Below are positions 1-12,591 of a stretch of 64,000 bases of DNA, one piece after another. This DNA comes from Artemisia argyi (lineage: Eukaryota > Streptophyta > Magnoliopsida > Asterales > Asteraceae). The stretch is from positions 72,086,819 to 72,150,818 of the forward strand of contig CM060686.1 in assembly GCA_030686995.1 (NCBI GenBank), read 5' to 3'. The notes beneath the pieces are model-generated. The model searched no databases. It was not told the DNA's origin and saw only the letters and a program-made list of their open reading frames with translations. Position 1 is the first letter of the stretch, and the number at the start of each line of letters is the position of its first letter. Position numbers and translations under genes: made by a program.

Positions 1-1794
1 GGTCTGAGATTTGTTAAGCTGGTTTGATTTAGTCTCCTTATGGGTTAGAATAACATTATCAGTAGACTAGGTGCATCACAAATTCATTTTAGTCAACTTT
101 GCATAGTTTTCTTTAAAAGTCAAAAGCTGTCTCAGTGATTTTGATCAAACTTTGGAGGTCTGTAAATTGTTTGATATAAGGTTTTAGGGTCTGAGCTTTT
201 ACAAGCTTAATCTCTACTAGCTTGTTGATTTTTGAGATTTTTCTTAGAATTTTTGGAAATTGTTTAGTGGGTCCCACCAAGCCTCAAAGTGAGTTGCAGG
301 GCAAGATACTTGCCCTGTCTCAGCAGTTCAGCCTCACATCACCACCTTTTGTGGTGGTTTGTGGCCACTACAGTGGTCCAAGACCCTTGTTTTTGGTTTC
401 CCTCAACCCCCCTCCTACCAGGGTTGACTCATAGACCATTTCTTTGACCTTTTGACCTGTGGACCCCACCTGTTATTGCTCCCTAAACCTTGTCCCAAAC
501 TGCATCAGATTTCTAATAAGCAAGTGCTTATTTTTGAATTGTTGGCTTATTCAGGCCAATCAATTGATCAAAACCTGCTTAGTATTGTTCATTGGACTCA
601 TAGAAACCATAATCCATCATTGTGGACCCCACACTTTCACATTTGAGCTTTAAAACCTCCACAGTCAACAAAAGTCAACTGTGGGAGTAATAAGCACTCC
701 AAGTGCTTATTTAATGGGTTAAAATAAAAGTGTTTTAATTAAAAGCAGTTGTTTTTAGTTTATAATTAGTTTTGAAAAAGAAAAAAAATCCAAAAAAACC
801 AACTTTAAAATTAGTGATAGCTTCTATTTAATAGGATTTATCAATTTATTTTTCTTTTTAATTTATTTCTAAGTAATATATCATTTTTATATTTTTAGAA
901 ATTCTATTTTAGGTTAAAATAATTTTATAAATTTTTCCAGATTTTTATTTTGTCTTTTAGTGGTTTTTCTAATTAATTTTAGTTTAATTTAGTTTTAATT
1001 AATATTAATCAATTAAATAGCATAATTAGATTTTATATAGTATAACCTAGTTTTTATAATTTTTCTAGCTTTTATTTTAGTTAAAACATTTTTAAAATTT
1101 TTTCTAGAATTTTTACTGTTCATTTTCTATTTTTTATAATATAATTAGTTTAATTAGAAATTAATAAGTTATTAGATTAATAATTAGTTAATTAGCTTAA
1201 AAATACATAAAATTAACTTTTTATAATTTTTTAGGATTCCTGTAATAGTTAATTAGATTTATAAAAATTTTCTTAATTTTCTAAGCCTTTTTAGTATTTT
1301 TAATAATTCTAATTAGTTTAATTAGTAATAAATAAATAATTAGTAATTAATTAATAATAAATAATTAAATAGTGTAAAAATAGTTTTTATTTTTCTTAAA
1401 ATTTTCTTTAATTATTAGAATTGTAAAAATATTAATTTTACACTTTTAACCCTTCCCGTCCTTCAGTTGTACTTTTTGTTTTGTTCGTCTGTATACGTTT
1501 TTTAATTAAAACGTACGTTTTTTGGTTTAAGCTCAAATCTTCGTAATCTAAATTCCCGTAATCACTCACATAGCTTTCCTAAGCTATATTTGTTAATAAT
1601 TTCCAAATAATTCTGATCATTAACCCTTTCTGTGAATAAACACCCGATCACAAAGCACGCTAAAGTTACATTTCACACCTCAACAGGATTTAACGACCCG
1701 GTGATACCTTATATTACCCGGAGCATTGATCTAGGCTATTTGACTTCGTTGACCATTCTTTGGTCAATATAAGTTGGTGGTTCGAGACCAATCA
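1..1794 (+). repeat. Element A 5' LTR, 3' part
   Basis: Position 1 aligns with 10795 in the 3' LTR and the match runs to ...CCAATCA at 1794, just before the primer site. Differences are scattered single substitutions and two short indels. About 2.1 kb of this LTR lies left of the window. The stretch 720-1440 is strongly AT-rich with no coding potential. Confidence 0.93.
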
Positions 1795-1799
1795 ATTTA

Positions 1800-1817
1800 T
1801 GGCGCCGCTGCCGGGGA
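1800..1817 (+). other. Primer binding site, tRNA-Asp type (element A)
   Basis: TGGCGCCGCTGCCGGGGA lies five bases after the LTR end. It is complementary to the 3' end of plant tRNA-Asp(GUC), the primer commonly assigned to Athila-like elements. The untranslated leader then runs 1818-2097. Confidence 0.85.
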
Positions 1818-2097
1818 GGTGTGCGCGTTTCTGTAGCGTCTTTCGAGATTAGTGTTATCTCACCTCACTCATTGTACAAATACCATCACTTGTGAATATT
1901 TTCAAAACCAAAACACATAAAAATGTCATTGACACTTTTCCTAAAGTGTTAAAACAGCAAAAAAAGTAAAAAACAACAAAACCATATCGTAACGTTTTCT
2001 GATTCGGTTTTCTTTTAAGGTGATTCTTAAAGAGAAACGAGTCTGGATTACGGGACGATAACAAAAATATTGTCCAAAAAGTTTTTATCCCTAGTGC

Positions 2098-5000
2098 ATG
2101 CGCACTCGTTCTTCAAGGTCCACTAGCCCATTACGTGAGCTGGTTCGGAAACCTCGAAGACCTCGTAGACGTTCTGCACCAACAGTCGGATCTGAGATCC
2201 GAGCTGTTCCACCTCCAGCTGTCATCATGGCAGCTGAACCCACTATGAACGAGCTTCTCCAAGCACCCGTCGAGGGTTACAGAGATGCTATCGTTGTTCC
2301 AACAATCATGGCCGATAATTTTGAGCTTAAAACAGGATTAATAAATCTGGCCACATCACGTCAATTCTACGATTATGAGAGGGACGATCCTCAAGATCAC
2401 ATTCGATGGTTCAATAAAATCACATACACCATCAAATGCAAAGATGTCCCCTGTGATGCAATCAAACTTCTTCTCTTCCCATTCTCCCTGGAGGGACAAG
2501 CCCGGATTTGGCTTGAAAAACAACCTCCACGATTTATTGAGACATGGGAAGATCTTGTGAAAAAGTTCGTGAATGAATTCTTTCCTCCTTCCAAAACCAC
2601 AAGTCTCAAGAACGAGATCATGAAATTCACGCAGAAATTTGATGAATCCTTTAGTGAGGCATGGGACCGTTACAAGGAATTGCTCCGAAAATGCCCTCAC
2701 CACGGTTTCTCTGATCTCATGACACTTGATACTTTCTACAATGGTGTAAGCCAATCCGATCAAGACTCTCTAAATGCCTCCGCTGGAGGTAACTTCTTGA
2801 ATCGCACCACAAAGGAAGCTTTAGCGATCATAGAGAATAAATATAAGGTCCGCATTCCCCGAAGCAGATCGGTTGCTTCCCAAAGGGATGTTGTTCCTTC
2901 TTCTTCATCGCCCGTGGCTCAGTCTAGCACCGATGCTAGACTTGATAAACTCACGGAAGCTGTCCATGCATTTGTTCTCGCCCAAAGCAAGAAAGATTCT
3001 TTTCCTTCTGCACAAGCTGAAATAAAAAAGATAGAAGTTTGTGTCACTTGTGGTGGTCCACATTCATATTATAATTGCACTGCCATAGAAGGCAATCCAT
3101 TCGAAGTAAATGCAATAGCCGGCAATTCCAACCAAGGAGGTAACCAATACCGTCCTCAAGTGGAACCAAATCACTGGGCTAGCAATCAGGGTGGACCACA
3201 CGGGTTTCCTCAAAATCCAAATAGGTTTAATCCTAATCCACCAAGGGGGCCTAATATGCAAAATCAAAATCCTGCCCCCGTCAATCAGTACCCACCCCAA
3301 AGGGGTAATCAAGGGTATTCAGCTCCAAATTATCAAGATCCCCTCCCAAACGAGCTCAATAACTACATCAAAGTTAATGAGACCAAAATGAGGGCAATGC
3401 AAAATCAAATCTCAAATTTGAAGAATGATTTCCAATCATCAATAGCCAAACAGGGTCAAGAGCTGAAGAGTGAGTTGATGCAAACAAACAACAAAATTGA
3501 TCAAAATCAAGGCAAGATTGAAAATATGCTTGCCAGTCTTATGAATCATCTCACTCCACCCTCTACATCAGGAGGTCTCCCGGCTAATACAGTTGTTAAC
3601 CCCAAGGGTGAACTCAAAGCTATTACTACACGCAGTGGTAAAGCTTATGAAGGGCCACCAGTTCCTCCTATTCCTCCTCCTCTTTATTCTGAGGAAGTAG
3701 AAATTAAGCCTGAGGCAACCACGGACAAGGTGCAATTTACTAGCTCACGAAGTACCGCATACGTCCACCCTCAGGTTGTTCCAGAAATTGTACCAAAATC
3801 TGGACTTGTACCAAAACCGGGAGTTGTATTTGAACCATCAACAACTCCTGGAGAGAACCCTAAATCCAAACCTTCACTACCATACCCGTCAAGACTTAAT
3901 GAGCAAAAGCTCCGCGAAAAGGCTAGTCACCAAATGGATAAGTTTTATCAAATCTTTCAAGATTTGCATTTTGACGTTAGCCTTGCGGATGCTATCATCC
4001 TGATGCCCAAATTTGCATCGATGATCAAGAACTTGTTAAGCAACAAGGAAAAATTGTACGAAATTGCAAAAACTCCTTTGAACGAAAACTGCTCTGCGGT
4101 TATCTTAAAGAAGCTTCCTAAGAAGCTTGGAGACCCTGGGAGATTTCTCATTCCATGTGTTTTCCCTGGGATGGTTGAATGCTTCGCCTTAGCTGATCTT
4201 GGCGTTAGCATCAACCTGATGCCTTATTCAGTGTGGGAGAAACTCTCTCTTCCTCAACTTACTCCTACGTGCATGACTCTCGAGCTTGCCGACCGTTCAA
4301 TCTCTCGTCCTCTCGGCATTGCTGAAGACGTATTCGTGAAAGTAGGAAAGTTCCATTTCCCCGCTGACTTCATTGTTGTGAAGTTCGATGCTGACCCACG
4401 AGTTCCTCTCATTCTTGGGAGAGGATTCTTAAGGACGGGTCGTGCGTTAATTGATGTGCACGAAGAGGAAATAACTCTTCGTGTTGGTAATGAAGCTGTA
4501 ACCTTTAACCTCGATCAAACTTCGAGGTACTCCTCTAATTATGACGCCGAAACGGTTAACCGAATTGATGTCATTGATGTTGCGTCTGAGGAGTACGCTC
4601 AAGAGGTTCTAGGTTTTGTCGATGATTCTCCGAGTGAAAACTTCACTCCATCTTCTCACCCCATTATTGCCAATTCTTCTCCTTCCCTCACTCCGTTTGA
4701 GGGAAGTGACTTCGTCTTAGAAGAAATTGAGGCCTTTCTCAAAAGTGATTCGATTCCCGATGGAGTCGATAACCAAGAGATTGACCTTGAGGGGGATATT
4801 CTCACGCTTGAAAAATTATTAAACGAAGATCCCTCTCCTCTTCCTGTTCTACCACAAACACTTCATAAGGAGGAAGTCAAAAATGTTGAGAAAACTGATG
4901 ACTTTCCCGCAGTTGAACTTAAGGACTTGCCGCCTCATCTTGAATATGCATTTCTGGAGGGTGATGATAAATTACCCGTCATTATTGCTAAAGACTTAAG

Positions 5001-7812
5001 TGTTGAGGAAAAGGCTGCTCTTATACAGGTTTTGAAGTCTCATAAACGAGCAATTGCTTGGCGTCTCTCCGATATCAAGGGCATCGACCCTGAGTTCTGT
5101 ACTCACAAGATATTAATGGAGGATGACTTCAAACCTGCGGTCCAACATCAAAGAAGGGTGAATCCAAAAATTCACGAGGTTTTAAAACTTCTTGATGCCG
5201 GATTGATTTACCCTATCTCGGACAGTCCTTGGGTCAGCCCAGTTCATTGTGTTCCAAAAAAGGGTGGCATTACTGTTGTCACAAACGAGGAAAATGAGTT
5301 AATTCCAACTCGTTTGGTTACGGGTTGGCGCGTCTGCATTGATTATCGTAAATTGAATGACGCCACCCGTAAGGATCATTTTCCTCTGCCCTTTATGGAT
5401 CAGATGCTCGAGAGATTAGCGGGGAACGAGTACTATTGCTTCCTCGATGATTTCTCGGGTTACTTTCAGATTCCCATTGACCCGCAAGACCAAGAAAAGA
5501 CCACTTTTACGTGCCCCTATGGAACCTTCGCATATAAACGTATGCCATTTGGCTTATGTAATGCTCCGGGCACGTTTCAAAGATGTATGATGGCCATTTT
5601 TTCCGACATGATCGGAAAAACTATGGAGGTCTTTATGGACGATTTTTCGGTCATTGGGGATTCGTTTCAATCATGCCTCTCCCATTTAGACGACATGCTA
5701 AAACGTTGTGAAGACACAAAGTTATGTCTAAATTGGGAGAAGAGTCACTTTATGGTCAAAGAGGGCATTGTCCTCGGCCATAAGATTTCAAAAAACGGGA
5801 TTGAGGTTGATAGAGCCAAAGTGGACGTCATTGCAAAATTGCCTCATCCCACGACTGTGAAAGGTGTTAGGAGCTTTTTGGGTCACGCCGGTTTTTACCG
5901 TAGGTTTATTCAAGATTTTTCTAAAATCGCCCGGCCTATGACCCATCTCCTCGAGAAGGATGCTCCTTTTATCTTCTCCCCTGAGTGCATCGAAGCCTTT
6001 GAAACATTAAAGAAAAGGCTCACCGAGGCACCGATTCTTGTTGCCCCCGATTGGGACTTGCCCTTCGAGCTCATGTGTGATGCTAGTGATTATGTTATAG
6101 GGGTAGTCTTGGGGCAACGCAAAACAAAACATTTTCAGCCTATACACTATGCCAGCAAGACTATGACCGAGGCTCAAAGTCATTACACCACCACCGAAAA
6201 AGAATTGTTAGCCGTGGTGTATGCTTTTGAAAAATTCCGGCCATACTTGATTCTGACTAAAAGCATAGTGTATACGGATCATTCGGCTTTGAAGTATCTA
6301 TTTGCAAAACAAGATGCAAAGCCGAGACTCCTCCGATGGGTTCTCCTCCTTCAGGAATTTGATATCATCATTCGTGATAAAAAAGGAGCTGAGAACCTAG
6401 CTGCTGATCATCTCTCCCGTCTTGAAAACCCTCACCAAAATGCTTTCGAGAAAAAGGAAATAAATGAAACATTTCCTCTCGAAACCCTCAATGTGGTTTC
6501 ATTTCGTGGAGACTCGATTACTCCATGGTTTGCCGACTTTGCAAACTATCTTGCGGGTAACTTCATTGTGAAAGGGATGTCGTCCCAACAAAAATATAAA
6601 TTTTTCAAAGATGTCAAACATTACTTTTGGGACGACCCCTACTTGTTCAAGATATGCGCGGATCAAGTCATCCGGCGGTGTGTGTATGGTCAGGAAGCCA
6701 CTGAAATTTTAAAGGCTTGCCATGCTGGTCCCACGGGGGGCCACCACAATCCCAACTACACCGCCAAAAAGGTGTTTGATTCCGGCTTTTATTGGCCCTC
6801 GATCTACAAGGATGCCCAAGATTTGGTCAAGTCCTGTGACGCTTGTCAATGTCATGGGAATATTTCACAAAAGAATGAAATGCCTCAGAATGCAATTCAA
6901 GTTTGTGAAATCTTTGATATCTGGGGCATCGACTTTATGGGGCCATTTCCATCCTCTCACGGAAACAAATACATACTCGTGGCAGTTGACTATTTGTCAA
7001 AATGGGTTGAAGCGAAAGCTTTACCCACAAATGATGCCCGAGTAGTCGTGAAATTTTTGAAAGCTCTCTTTGCTCGATTTGGAACTCCACGTGCTATAAT
7101 TAGTGATCGTGGTACGCATTTTTGCAATGACAAATTTGATAAAGTCATGCAAAAGTATGGTGTAACTCACCGTCTTTCTACTGCGTACCACCCTCAAACA
7201 AGTGGACAAGTAGAAGTTTCCAATCGAGGCATAAAGAGAGTATTGGAAAGAACCGTTGGGGAAAATCGTGCATCTTGGTCGGATAAATTAGATGATGCAC
7301 TTTGGGCTTTCCGTACGGCGTATAAAACACCCATTGGGTGTACGCCTTATAAACTTGTGTACGGGAAAGCGTGCCATCTACCGATTGAGCTTGAGCATAA
7401 AGCCTATTGGGCTCTCAAGCATGCAAATTTTGACCTCAAAACTGCGGGTGATCATCGGAAAGTTCAACTCAATGAATTAAATGAACTTCGTGATCAAGCT
7501 TACGAGAACTCTTTGATCTATAAAGAAAAGACAAAGAAGATTCATGACTCAAAAATCAAAAACCGCGTTTTCAACGTTGGTGATCGAGTCCTTCTTTTCA
7601 ACTCTAGACTCAAGATCTTCTCGGGAAAGCTCAAAACCCGATGGACTGGTCCATTCACTATCGTTAAGGTTTATCCTTATGGCACCGTCGAGTTATCACA
7701 AAATGACGGCCCTAATTTCAAAGTGAATGGACATCGTCTAAAGCACTACTTTGGAGAGGACATACCATCCATGGTTGTCCCGGATCTCCAAACTTTCCCC
7801 AAGGACAATTAA
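2098..7812 (+). CDS. gag-pol: Gag-pol polyprotein, Athila/Tat-type Ty3/gypsy, intact
   Basis: One uninterrupted 1904-codon frame supplies capsid and all enzymes for reverse transcription and integration. Capsid-like gag spans about residues 90-230. A zinc-knuckle variant CX2CX3HX4C is at C315, C318, H322, C327. The aspartic protease has D700-L-G in place of the usual D-S/T-G, as in Athila elements. Reverse transcriptase has FLDDFSGYF (D1117) and VFMDD (D1181, D1182). RNase H has D1328 and a TDHSAL motif at D1394. Integrase has an N-terminal zinc-binding region ending CDACQ and a catalytic triad D1612, D1670, E1706, with the exact D-35-E spacing. No catalytic residue is missing. The ATG at 2098 is the first in frame after the leader. 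Expression is presumably from the 5' LTR as one polyprotein cleaved by the protease. Confidence 0.95.
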   Translation: MRTRSSRSTSPLRELVRKPRRPRRRSAPTVGSEIRAVPPPAVIMAAEPTMNELLQAPVEGYRDAIVVPTIMADNFELKTGLINLATSRQFYDYERDDPQDHIRWFNKITYTIKCKDVPCDAIKLLLFPFSLEGQARIWLEKQPPRFIETWEDLVKKFVNEFFPPSKTTSLKNEIMKFTQKFDESFSEAWDRYKELLRKCPHHGFSDLMTLDTFYNGVSQSDQDSLNASAGGNFLNRTTKEALAIIENKYKVRIPRSRSVASQRDVVPSSSSPVAQSSTDARLDKLTEAVHAFVLAQSKKDSFPSAQAEIKKIEVCVTCGGPHSYYNCTAIEGNPFEVNAIAGNSNQGGNQYRPQVEPNHWASNQGGPHGFPQNPNRFNPNPPRGPNMQNQNPAPVNQYPPQRGNQGYSAPNYQDPLPNELNNYIKVNETKMRAMQNQISNLKNDFQSSIAKQGQELKSELMQTNNKIDQNQGKIENMLASLMNHLTPPSTSGGLPANTVVNPKGELKAITTRSGKAYEGPPVPPIPPPLYSEEVEIKPEATTDKVQFTSSRSTAYVHPQVVPEIVPKSGLVPKPGVVFEPSTTPGENPKSKPSLPYPSRLNEQKLREKASHQMDKFYQIFQDLHFDVSLADAIILMPKFASMIKNLLSNKEKLYEIAKTPLNENCSAVILKKLPKKLGDPGRFLIPCVFPGMVECFALADLGVSINLMPYSVWEKLSLPQLTPTCMTLELADRSISRPLGIAEDVFVKVGKFHFPADFIVVKFDADPRVPLILGRGFLRTGRALIDVHEEEITLRVGNEAVTFNLDQTSRYSSNYDAETVNRIDVIDVASEEYAQEVLGFVDDSPSENFTPSSHPIIANSSPSLTPFEGSDFVLEEIEAFLKSDSIPDGVDNQEIDLEGDILTLEKLLNEDPSPLPVLPQTLHKEEVKNVEKTDDFPAVELKDLPPHLEYAFLEGDDKLPVIIAKDLSVEEKAALIQVLKSHKRAIAWRLSDIKGIDPEFCTHKILMEDDFKPAVQHQRRVNPKIHEVLKLLDAGLIYPISDSPWVSPVHCVPKKGGITVVTNEENELIPTRLVTGWRVCIDYRKLNDATRKDHFPLPFMDQMLERLAGNEYYCFLDDFSGYFQIPIDPQDQEKTTFTCPYGTFAYKRMPFGLCNAPGTFQRCMMAIFSDMIGKTMEVFMDDFSVIGDSFQSCLSHLDDMLKRCEDTKLCLNWEKSHFMVKEGIVLGHKISKNGIEVDRAKVDVIAKLPHPTTVKGVRSFLGHAGFYRRFIQDFSKIARPMTHLLEKDAPFIFSPECIEAFETLKKRLTEAPILVAPDWDLPFELMCDASDYVIGVVLGQRKTKHFQPIHYASKTMTEAQSHYTTTEKELLAVVYAFEKFRPYLILTKSIVYTDHSALKYLFAKQDAKPRLLRWVLLLQEFDIIIRDKKGAENLAADHLSRLENPHQNAFEKKEINETFPLETLNVVSFRGDSITPWFADFANYLAGNFIVKGMSSQQKYKFFKDVKHYFWDDPYLFKICADQVIRRCVYGQEATEILKACHAGPTGGHHNPNYTAKKVFDSGFYWPSIYKDAQDLVKSCDACQCHGNISQKNEMPQNAIQVCEIFDIWGIDFMGPFPSSHGNKYILVAVDYLSKWVEAKALPTNDARVVVKFLKALFARFGTPRAIISDRGTHFCNDKFDKVMQKYGVTHRLSTAYHPQTSGQVEVSNRGIKRVLERTVGENRASWSDKLDDALWAFRTAYKTPIGCTPYKLVYGKACHLPIELEHKAYWALKHANFDLKTAGDHRKVQLNELNELRDQAYENSLIYKEKTKKIHDSKIKNRVFNVGDRVLLFNSRLKIFSGKLKTRWTGPFTIVKVYPYGTVELSQNDGPNFKVNGHRLKHYFGEDIPSMVVPDLQTFPKDN

Positions 7813-8680
7813 ATTCGGGGATCGAGTCAAGCTAGCGACTCGGTGAACAAAAATTAGCAACATATATGGGTTTTCACCCGTATTTCTAACTTCTTTCTAG
7901 TTTCTACCACCCTAGTGTGGGGGAATGGCCAACCCCCCGCTATTTGAAAAATGTATATATGTATATAAGTTCACAAAAAAAAAAATGTGTGATTGTATGT
8001 ACAGATAAATAAAGTGAAAAATACAAAACAAAATTCCACAGTTAGCTTCGAATATTATCTTTTTACATTCTTAGATTCGGCATAATAGCCGGGACTTTGA
8101 ATATTGAGGACAATATTCATTTCTAAGTGTGGGGGGGGGGGGGGGGGGAATTCTAGCGAATTTTATCGCAAAATACTTTCAAGTACCCCCATTTTGGCCC
8201 AAAATTTTCAAAAATTTTTCACTTTATTTCAAAACTTTTTGTGGTAATCAGTCCGCCTTGTCTAAGCGACAAAAGGGATTGGCTAGTCCAGGAGCAAACG
8301 GCTCTTGGTAAAGACATCTCAAATCCGTTTACGGCTTGCAATTTGTCCAAAATTGTACGGTTCCTCAACTCCCCAAAAACAAATGAGTTGGCTAGCCCGC
8401 AAGATTATGGCTTGTGGTAAAGGCCGTGGAAAATCCATAATTGGTAATCAGCTCACCAAGATGTTGACTATTCCATCAAGAGTTGGCTAGTCCAGAAGCA
8501 AACGGCTTTTGGTAAAGACTAATCAAATCCGTTGACAGCTGGTGGTTTGCTCAAAATCACACGGTTATTAGGTGTGCCACAGTTCTTACACCTGGCTACT
8601 CCAGAAGTGATGGCTTTTGGTAAAGAGTTTCAAATCCATCAAGTTTTTCTCAAAAGATTGCTAGGGACTAGCAATAGCTT
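7813..8680 (+). other. Element A non-coding region between pol and 3' LTR
   Basis: No ORF of note and no env-like gene, which many Athila elements carry here. It holds two extra polypurine-like motifs AGTGTGGGGG at 7914 and 8126, the second running into an 18-G homopolymer (8131-8148), and the tandem repeats at 8279-8690. Confidence 0.75.
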
Positions 8681-8690
8681 AGTGTGGGGG
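8279..8690 (+). repeat. Diverged tandem repeat, 204-bp dimeric unit, two copies
   Basis: TTGGCTAGTCC-like starts occur at 8279, 8388, 8483 and 8592, giving spacings of 109, 95 and 109. Copies 1 and 3, and copies 2 and 4, resemble each other most, so the unit is a 204-bp dimer of two related halves. Each half contains GGCTNNTGGTAAAG followed by AAATCC. Confidence 0.75.
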
Positions 8691-8692
8691 AT
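8681..8692 (+). other. Polypurine tract of element A
   Basis: AGTGTGGGGGAT directly precedes the TG of the 3' LTR, the position expected for the plus-strand DNA primer. Confidence 0.8.
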
Positions 8693-8867
8693 TGATGAGT
8701 GCTCAAACACTCATCATTTTTATCGTATCTGGACTGCCAAAACATCCAAAAACACCCAAAAAACGCATCAAAATACACAATTTATCCCAAAAGTGTGTTT
8801 TATATGTTTTAGATGCAAAATGTTTAAAAACAAATAAAAAAACGAACAAAGTTTGCACAATTAGCAG

Positions 8868-9330
8868 TTTCAGTCCCTCAAGTTTCAAAATTTGGCAAAA
8901 CTAGTCCCTGGAAGTTTAAAACGAAAGAAAAGTCAACTCAAGGCATGGAAAAGTCAAAAATTATAAAAAATGATCCTTGGGTAAAAAGTTTGAGAAAATT
9001 ACACAATTAGTCCCTCAAAATCCAAAATTGGCATTAAAGGTCCCTAGAGTTTCAGAAATTGACAGAACTGGTCCCTCGGAAATGTTTTTGGAAAGAAAAT
9101 TCAACTTTGGTCCCTTGGAGTTTACAAAGTATCATTTATGATCCCTGGGAAATATTTTTGAAAATTTACAAAAATAGTCCTTCAAGTTTGAAAATTTACA
9201 ACTTTAGTCCCCGAGAATTTTCTAAAGTACAAAAATTGCAAAAAAAATAGCTATTGGATATTTGAACTTTGCAAGAATGGTCATTTATGATACTTTGGCA
9301 GGATGACAATTTCAGTCCCTATGATTGGTG
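8868..9330 (+). repeat. Degenerate short repeats in LTR U3 (TAGTCCCT motif)
   Basis: A motif close to (T/G)(A/G)GTCCCT followed by AAGTTT or AAATT recurs about ten times at irregular 30-65 bp spacing (for example 8870, 8904, 9010, 9040, 9070, 9108, 9205, 9315). The repeats lie upstream of the putative TATA box and may be an enhancer-like array. Confidence 0.6.
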
Positions 9331-9804
9331 TTAATTCATTTTTGGTCCTTGTGTAAAATTTTATACAACCAAACGGACCACACCTTTTGCAACTACTCTC
9401 CAAATCCAAATGATAAACAATCCGGCCCAGTCCACCATTACCAAGCCCATCTATCCCACAGCCCACCACCACTACCCTTCACCCCGTTCTAAATAATACC
9501 CCTTCCACCGCTGACCTGGTCAAACCCCCACCATCTCCAACCCTGCTACAAATCAAAACCAAACTCATCATCACCCTACTCTTATCACTCCTGCAACACT
9601 CAACTTCCCCCCCCCCCCCCTTGGCCTAACCAAACAACAGCTAAGCTCCAAAAATGTCTCCACTGGCTTCAATTACCTAGGGAAGCAGACAAGAGAAATT
9701 GGGCGCCAAGATTTTTAAAGGGTCAAGATTGAAACAAATGATCCAAGGGTGTACATTGAAGATGGGAAAGAGACAAGAGAAGCTCAGAAACCCTAAGTGA
9801 AGAG

Positions 9805-9813
9805 TATTTAAAG
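9805..9813 (+). promoter_or_regulatory. Possible TATA box in element A LTR
   Basis: TATTTAAAG lies downstream of the U3 repeats and upstream of a less structured region. If real, R plus U5 would be about 2.7 kb, which is long, so this is tentative. Confidence 0.35.
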
Positions 9814-12586
9814 GAAGAGATGCAGCTGAGCAAAATGTGAAGAATTTTAGCTTAATTTCAATTATGTCAAGCTTATTGTAATTTTATTTTTCAATTAAAA
9901 ACCTTAGTTGTAATTTGTTTCTTCTTGATATTAAAAGCTTTCTGTTTCTTGAATTCAGTATTGGTGTAATGTTAGTTTGATAATAAAATTTAAATTTTAG
10001 CTAAAATGTGGGAATAAGCTTTCTAGTATTAAATCTGTTTCATTAGCCTACTTAAGGTCTTAAATTTATAATCAACATATAAAACAATAAAAAGAAAAGA
10101 GAAGAAAATATGACAGGGCACCTTAGCATATGAAACTGTGGAAGCATTTTGGAAGTACCAAGTAATGGATATTGGTAGAAGGACTTTACCTAGCTTATCT
10201 TTGATAAGCTAGGAGCTTGTTGCAGCTTCAAGGAGTCCTAGTTAAGCTAGTGACAAAGGTTTAATAGTTTGCTTTAACATTTCAAGTTATAGTGTAAAAT
10301 ATGGTACATTGTTGAATTTGTAGATTTGTTTGCTATTTTGTGTCTCTGTGAGCTTATTTAGACTTGTTGCAGCTTATTAGTTAGGTGGTAGTTCAGGTTT
10401 TAAGGTTTTAAGATAAAATCATAAAAGTTCTCTTTTGATTTCCAAATTTCATAATCTGTTTATTTATTGATAAGAGTTGTGGAAGTTGTTATCTTTGTGT
10501 TTAAACAAGCTCCTACTAGCATGTTATGATCATATAAACTGAAGTTGTGGGTTAACTTATCAAATCTCTTAGAAATTGCATAAATCTGTCTTTTAAGGGG
10601 TGTTTGGATTTGTATGCTAACCTGTGTTCTTGGCTGTTTCTTTTGTTGCATTTGTCTCACTTAACTCACATTAGGTGTCATTAAGATAACAATACCTTAA
10701 AATCAGTAGTATTAAAGATAAAAGTAAAAATTGGTTCTTAAAACCACTCAACTGTGTAACTGTGTAGTATTAGCTTTGCATTGCCATCATTTTAGGTCTG
10801 AGATTTGTTAAGCTGGTTTGATTTAGTCTCCTTATGGGTTAGAATAACATTATCAGTAGACTAGGTGCATCACAAATTCATTTTAGTCAACTTTGCATAG
10901 TTTTCTTTAAAAGTCAAAAGCTGTCTCAGTGATTTTGATCAAACTTTGGAGGTCTGTAAATTGTTTGATATAAGGTTTTAGGGTCTGAGCTTTTACAAGC
11001 TTAATCTATACTAGCTTGTTGATTTTTGAGATTTTTCTTAGAATTTTTGGAAATTGTTTAGTGGGTCCCACCAAGCCTCAAAGTGAGTTGCAGGGCAAGA
11101 TACTTGCCCTGTCTCAGCAGTTCAGCCTCACACCACCACCTTTTGTGGTGGTTTGTGGCCACTACAGTGGTCCAAGACCCTTGTTTTTGGTTTCCCTCAA
11201 CCCCCCTCCTACCAGGGTTGACTCATAGACCATTTCTTTGACCTTTTGACCTGTGGACCCCACCTGTTATTGCTCCCTAAACCTTCTCCCAAACTGCATC
11301 AGATTTCTAATAAGCAAGTGCTTATTTTTGAATTGTTGGCTTATTCAGGCCAATCAATTGATCAAAACCTGCTTAGTATTGTTCATTGGACTCATAGAAA
11401 CCATAATCCATCATTGTGGACCCCACACTATCACATTTGAGCTTTAAAACCTCCACAGTCAACAAAAGTCAACTGTGGGAGTAATAAGCACTCCAAGTGC
11501 TTATTTAATGGGTTAAAATAAAAGTGTTTTAATTAAAAGCAGTTGTTTTTAGTTTATAATTAGTTTTGAAAAAGAAAAAAAATCCAAAAAAACCAACTTT
11601 AAAATTAGTGATAACTTCTATTTAATAGGATTTATCAATTTATTTTTCTTTTTAATTTATTTCTACGTAATATATCATTTTTATATTTTTAGAAATTCTA
11701 TATTAGGTTAAAATAATTTTATAAATTTTTCCAGATTTTTATTTTGTCTTTTAGTGGTTTTCTAATTAATTTTAGTTTAATTTAGTTTTAATTAATATTA
11801 ATCAATTAAATAGCATAATTAGATTTTATATAGTATAACCTAGTTTTTATAATTTTTCCAGCTTTTATTTTAGTTAAAACATTTTTACAAATTTTTCTAG
11901 AATTTTTAATGTTCATTTTCTATTTTTTATAATATAATTAGTTTAATTAGAAATTAATAAGTTATTAGATTAATAATTAGTTAATTAGCTTAAAAATACA
12001 TAAAATTAACTTTTTATAATTTTTTAGGATTCCTGTAATGGTTAATTAGATTTATAAAAATTTTCTTAATTTTCTAAGCCTTTTTAGTATTTTTAATAAT
12101 TCTAATTAGTTTAATTAGTAATAAAAAATAATTAGTAATTAATTAATAATAAATAATTAAATAGTGTAAAAATAGTTTTTATTTTTCTTAAAATTTTCTT
12201 TAATTATTAGAATTGTAAAAATATTAATTTTACACTTTTAACCCTTCCCGTCCTTCAGTTGTACTTTTTGTTTTGTTCGTCTGTATACGTTTTTTAATTA
12301 AAACGTACGTTTTTAGGTTTAAGCTCAAATCTTCGTAATCTAAATTCCCGTAATCACTCACATAGCTTTCCTAAGCTATATTTGTTAATAATTTCCAAAT
12401 AATTCTGATCATAAACCATTTCTGTGAATAAACACCCGATCACAAAGCACGCTAAAGTTACATTTCACACCTAAACGGGATTTAACGACCCGGTGATACC
12501 TTATATTACCCGGAGCATTGATCTAGGCTATTTGACTTCGTTGACCATTCTTTGGTCAATATAAGTTGGTGGTTCGGGCTCAATCA

Positions 12587-12591
12587 GGTTC
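12587..12591. other. 3' target-site duplication of element A (GGTTC)
   Basis: The same B sequence reads ...ATGTGAGGTTCGCC uninterrupted at 16276-16288 and 21563-21575. The insertion point of A is therefore exactly before GGTTC. The left copy should lie outside the window. Confidence 0.8.

Larger units (their letters stand above)
1..12586 (+). mobile_element. Element A: Ty3/gypsy (Athila/Tat branch) LTR retrotransposon, intact coding region
   Basis: The window opens inside the 5' LTR, so the left end is missing. Visible order: partial 5' LTR (1-1794), tRNA-Asp-type primer site (1800), one gag-pol frame (2098-7812), non-coding 3' region, polypurine tract, full 3' LTR (8693-12586). It has no chromodomain and no env-like ORF. 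The integrase follows the RNase H, which is the Ty3/gypsy order. By eye the two LTR copies differ at about 20 positions over 1.79 kb (near 1.1 percent), so the insertion is young. The base after the 3' LTR resumes element B sequence at GGTTC, the expected target duplication; its partner lies left of the window. Confidence 0.93.
8693..12586 (+). repeat. Element A 3' LTR, complete (3.9 kb)
   Basis: Starts TGATGAGTGC, where GATGAGTG and CACTCATC form a terminal hairpin, and ends CAATCA at 12586. The copy at 1-1794 confirms the 3' half. It is long for the group. It contains a C14 homopolymer (9607-9620), diverged repeats (8868-9330) and the AT-rich block seen in the 5' copy. Confidence 0.9.

Noticed and set aside
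222..653. Short ORFs in the element A LTR, repeated at 11016-11447
   Set aside because: They are duplicated only because the LTR is duplicated; composition and length are as expected by chance.
2356..2763. Minus-strand ORFs within gag-pol of element A
   Set aside because: Shadows of the strongly supported plus-strand frame.
7813..8692. Env-like ORF expected in Athila elements
   Set aside because: The region after pol in A has no ORF above chance.
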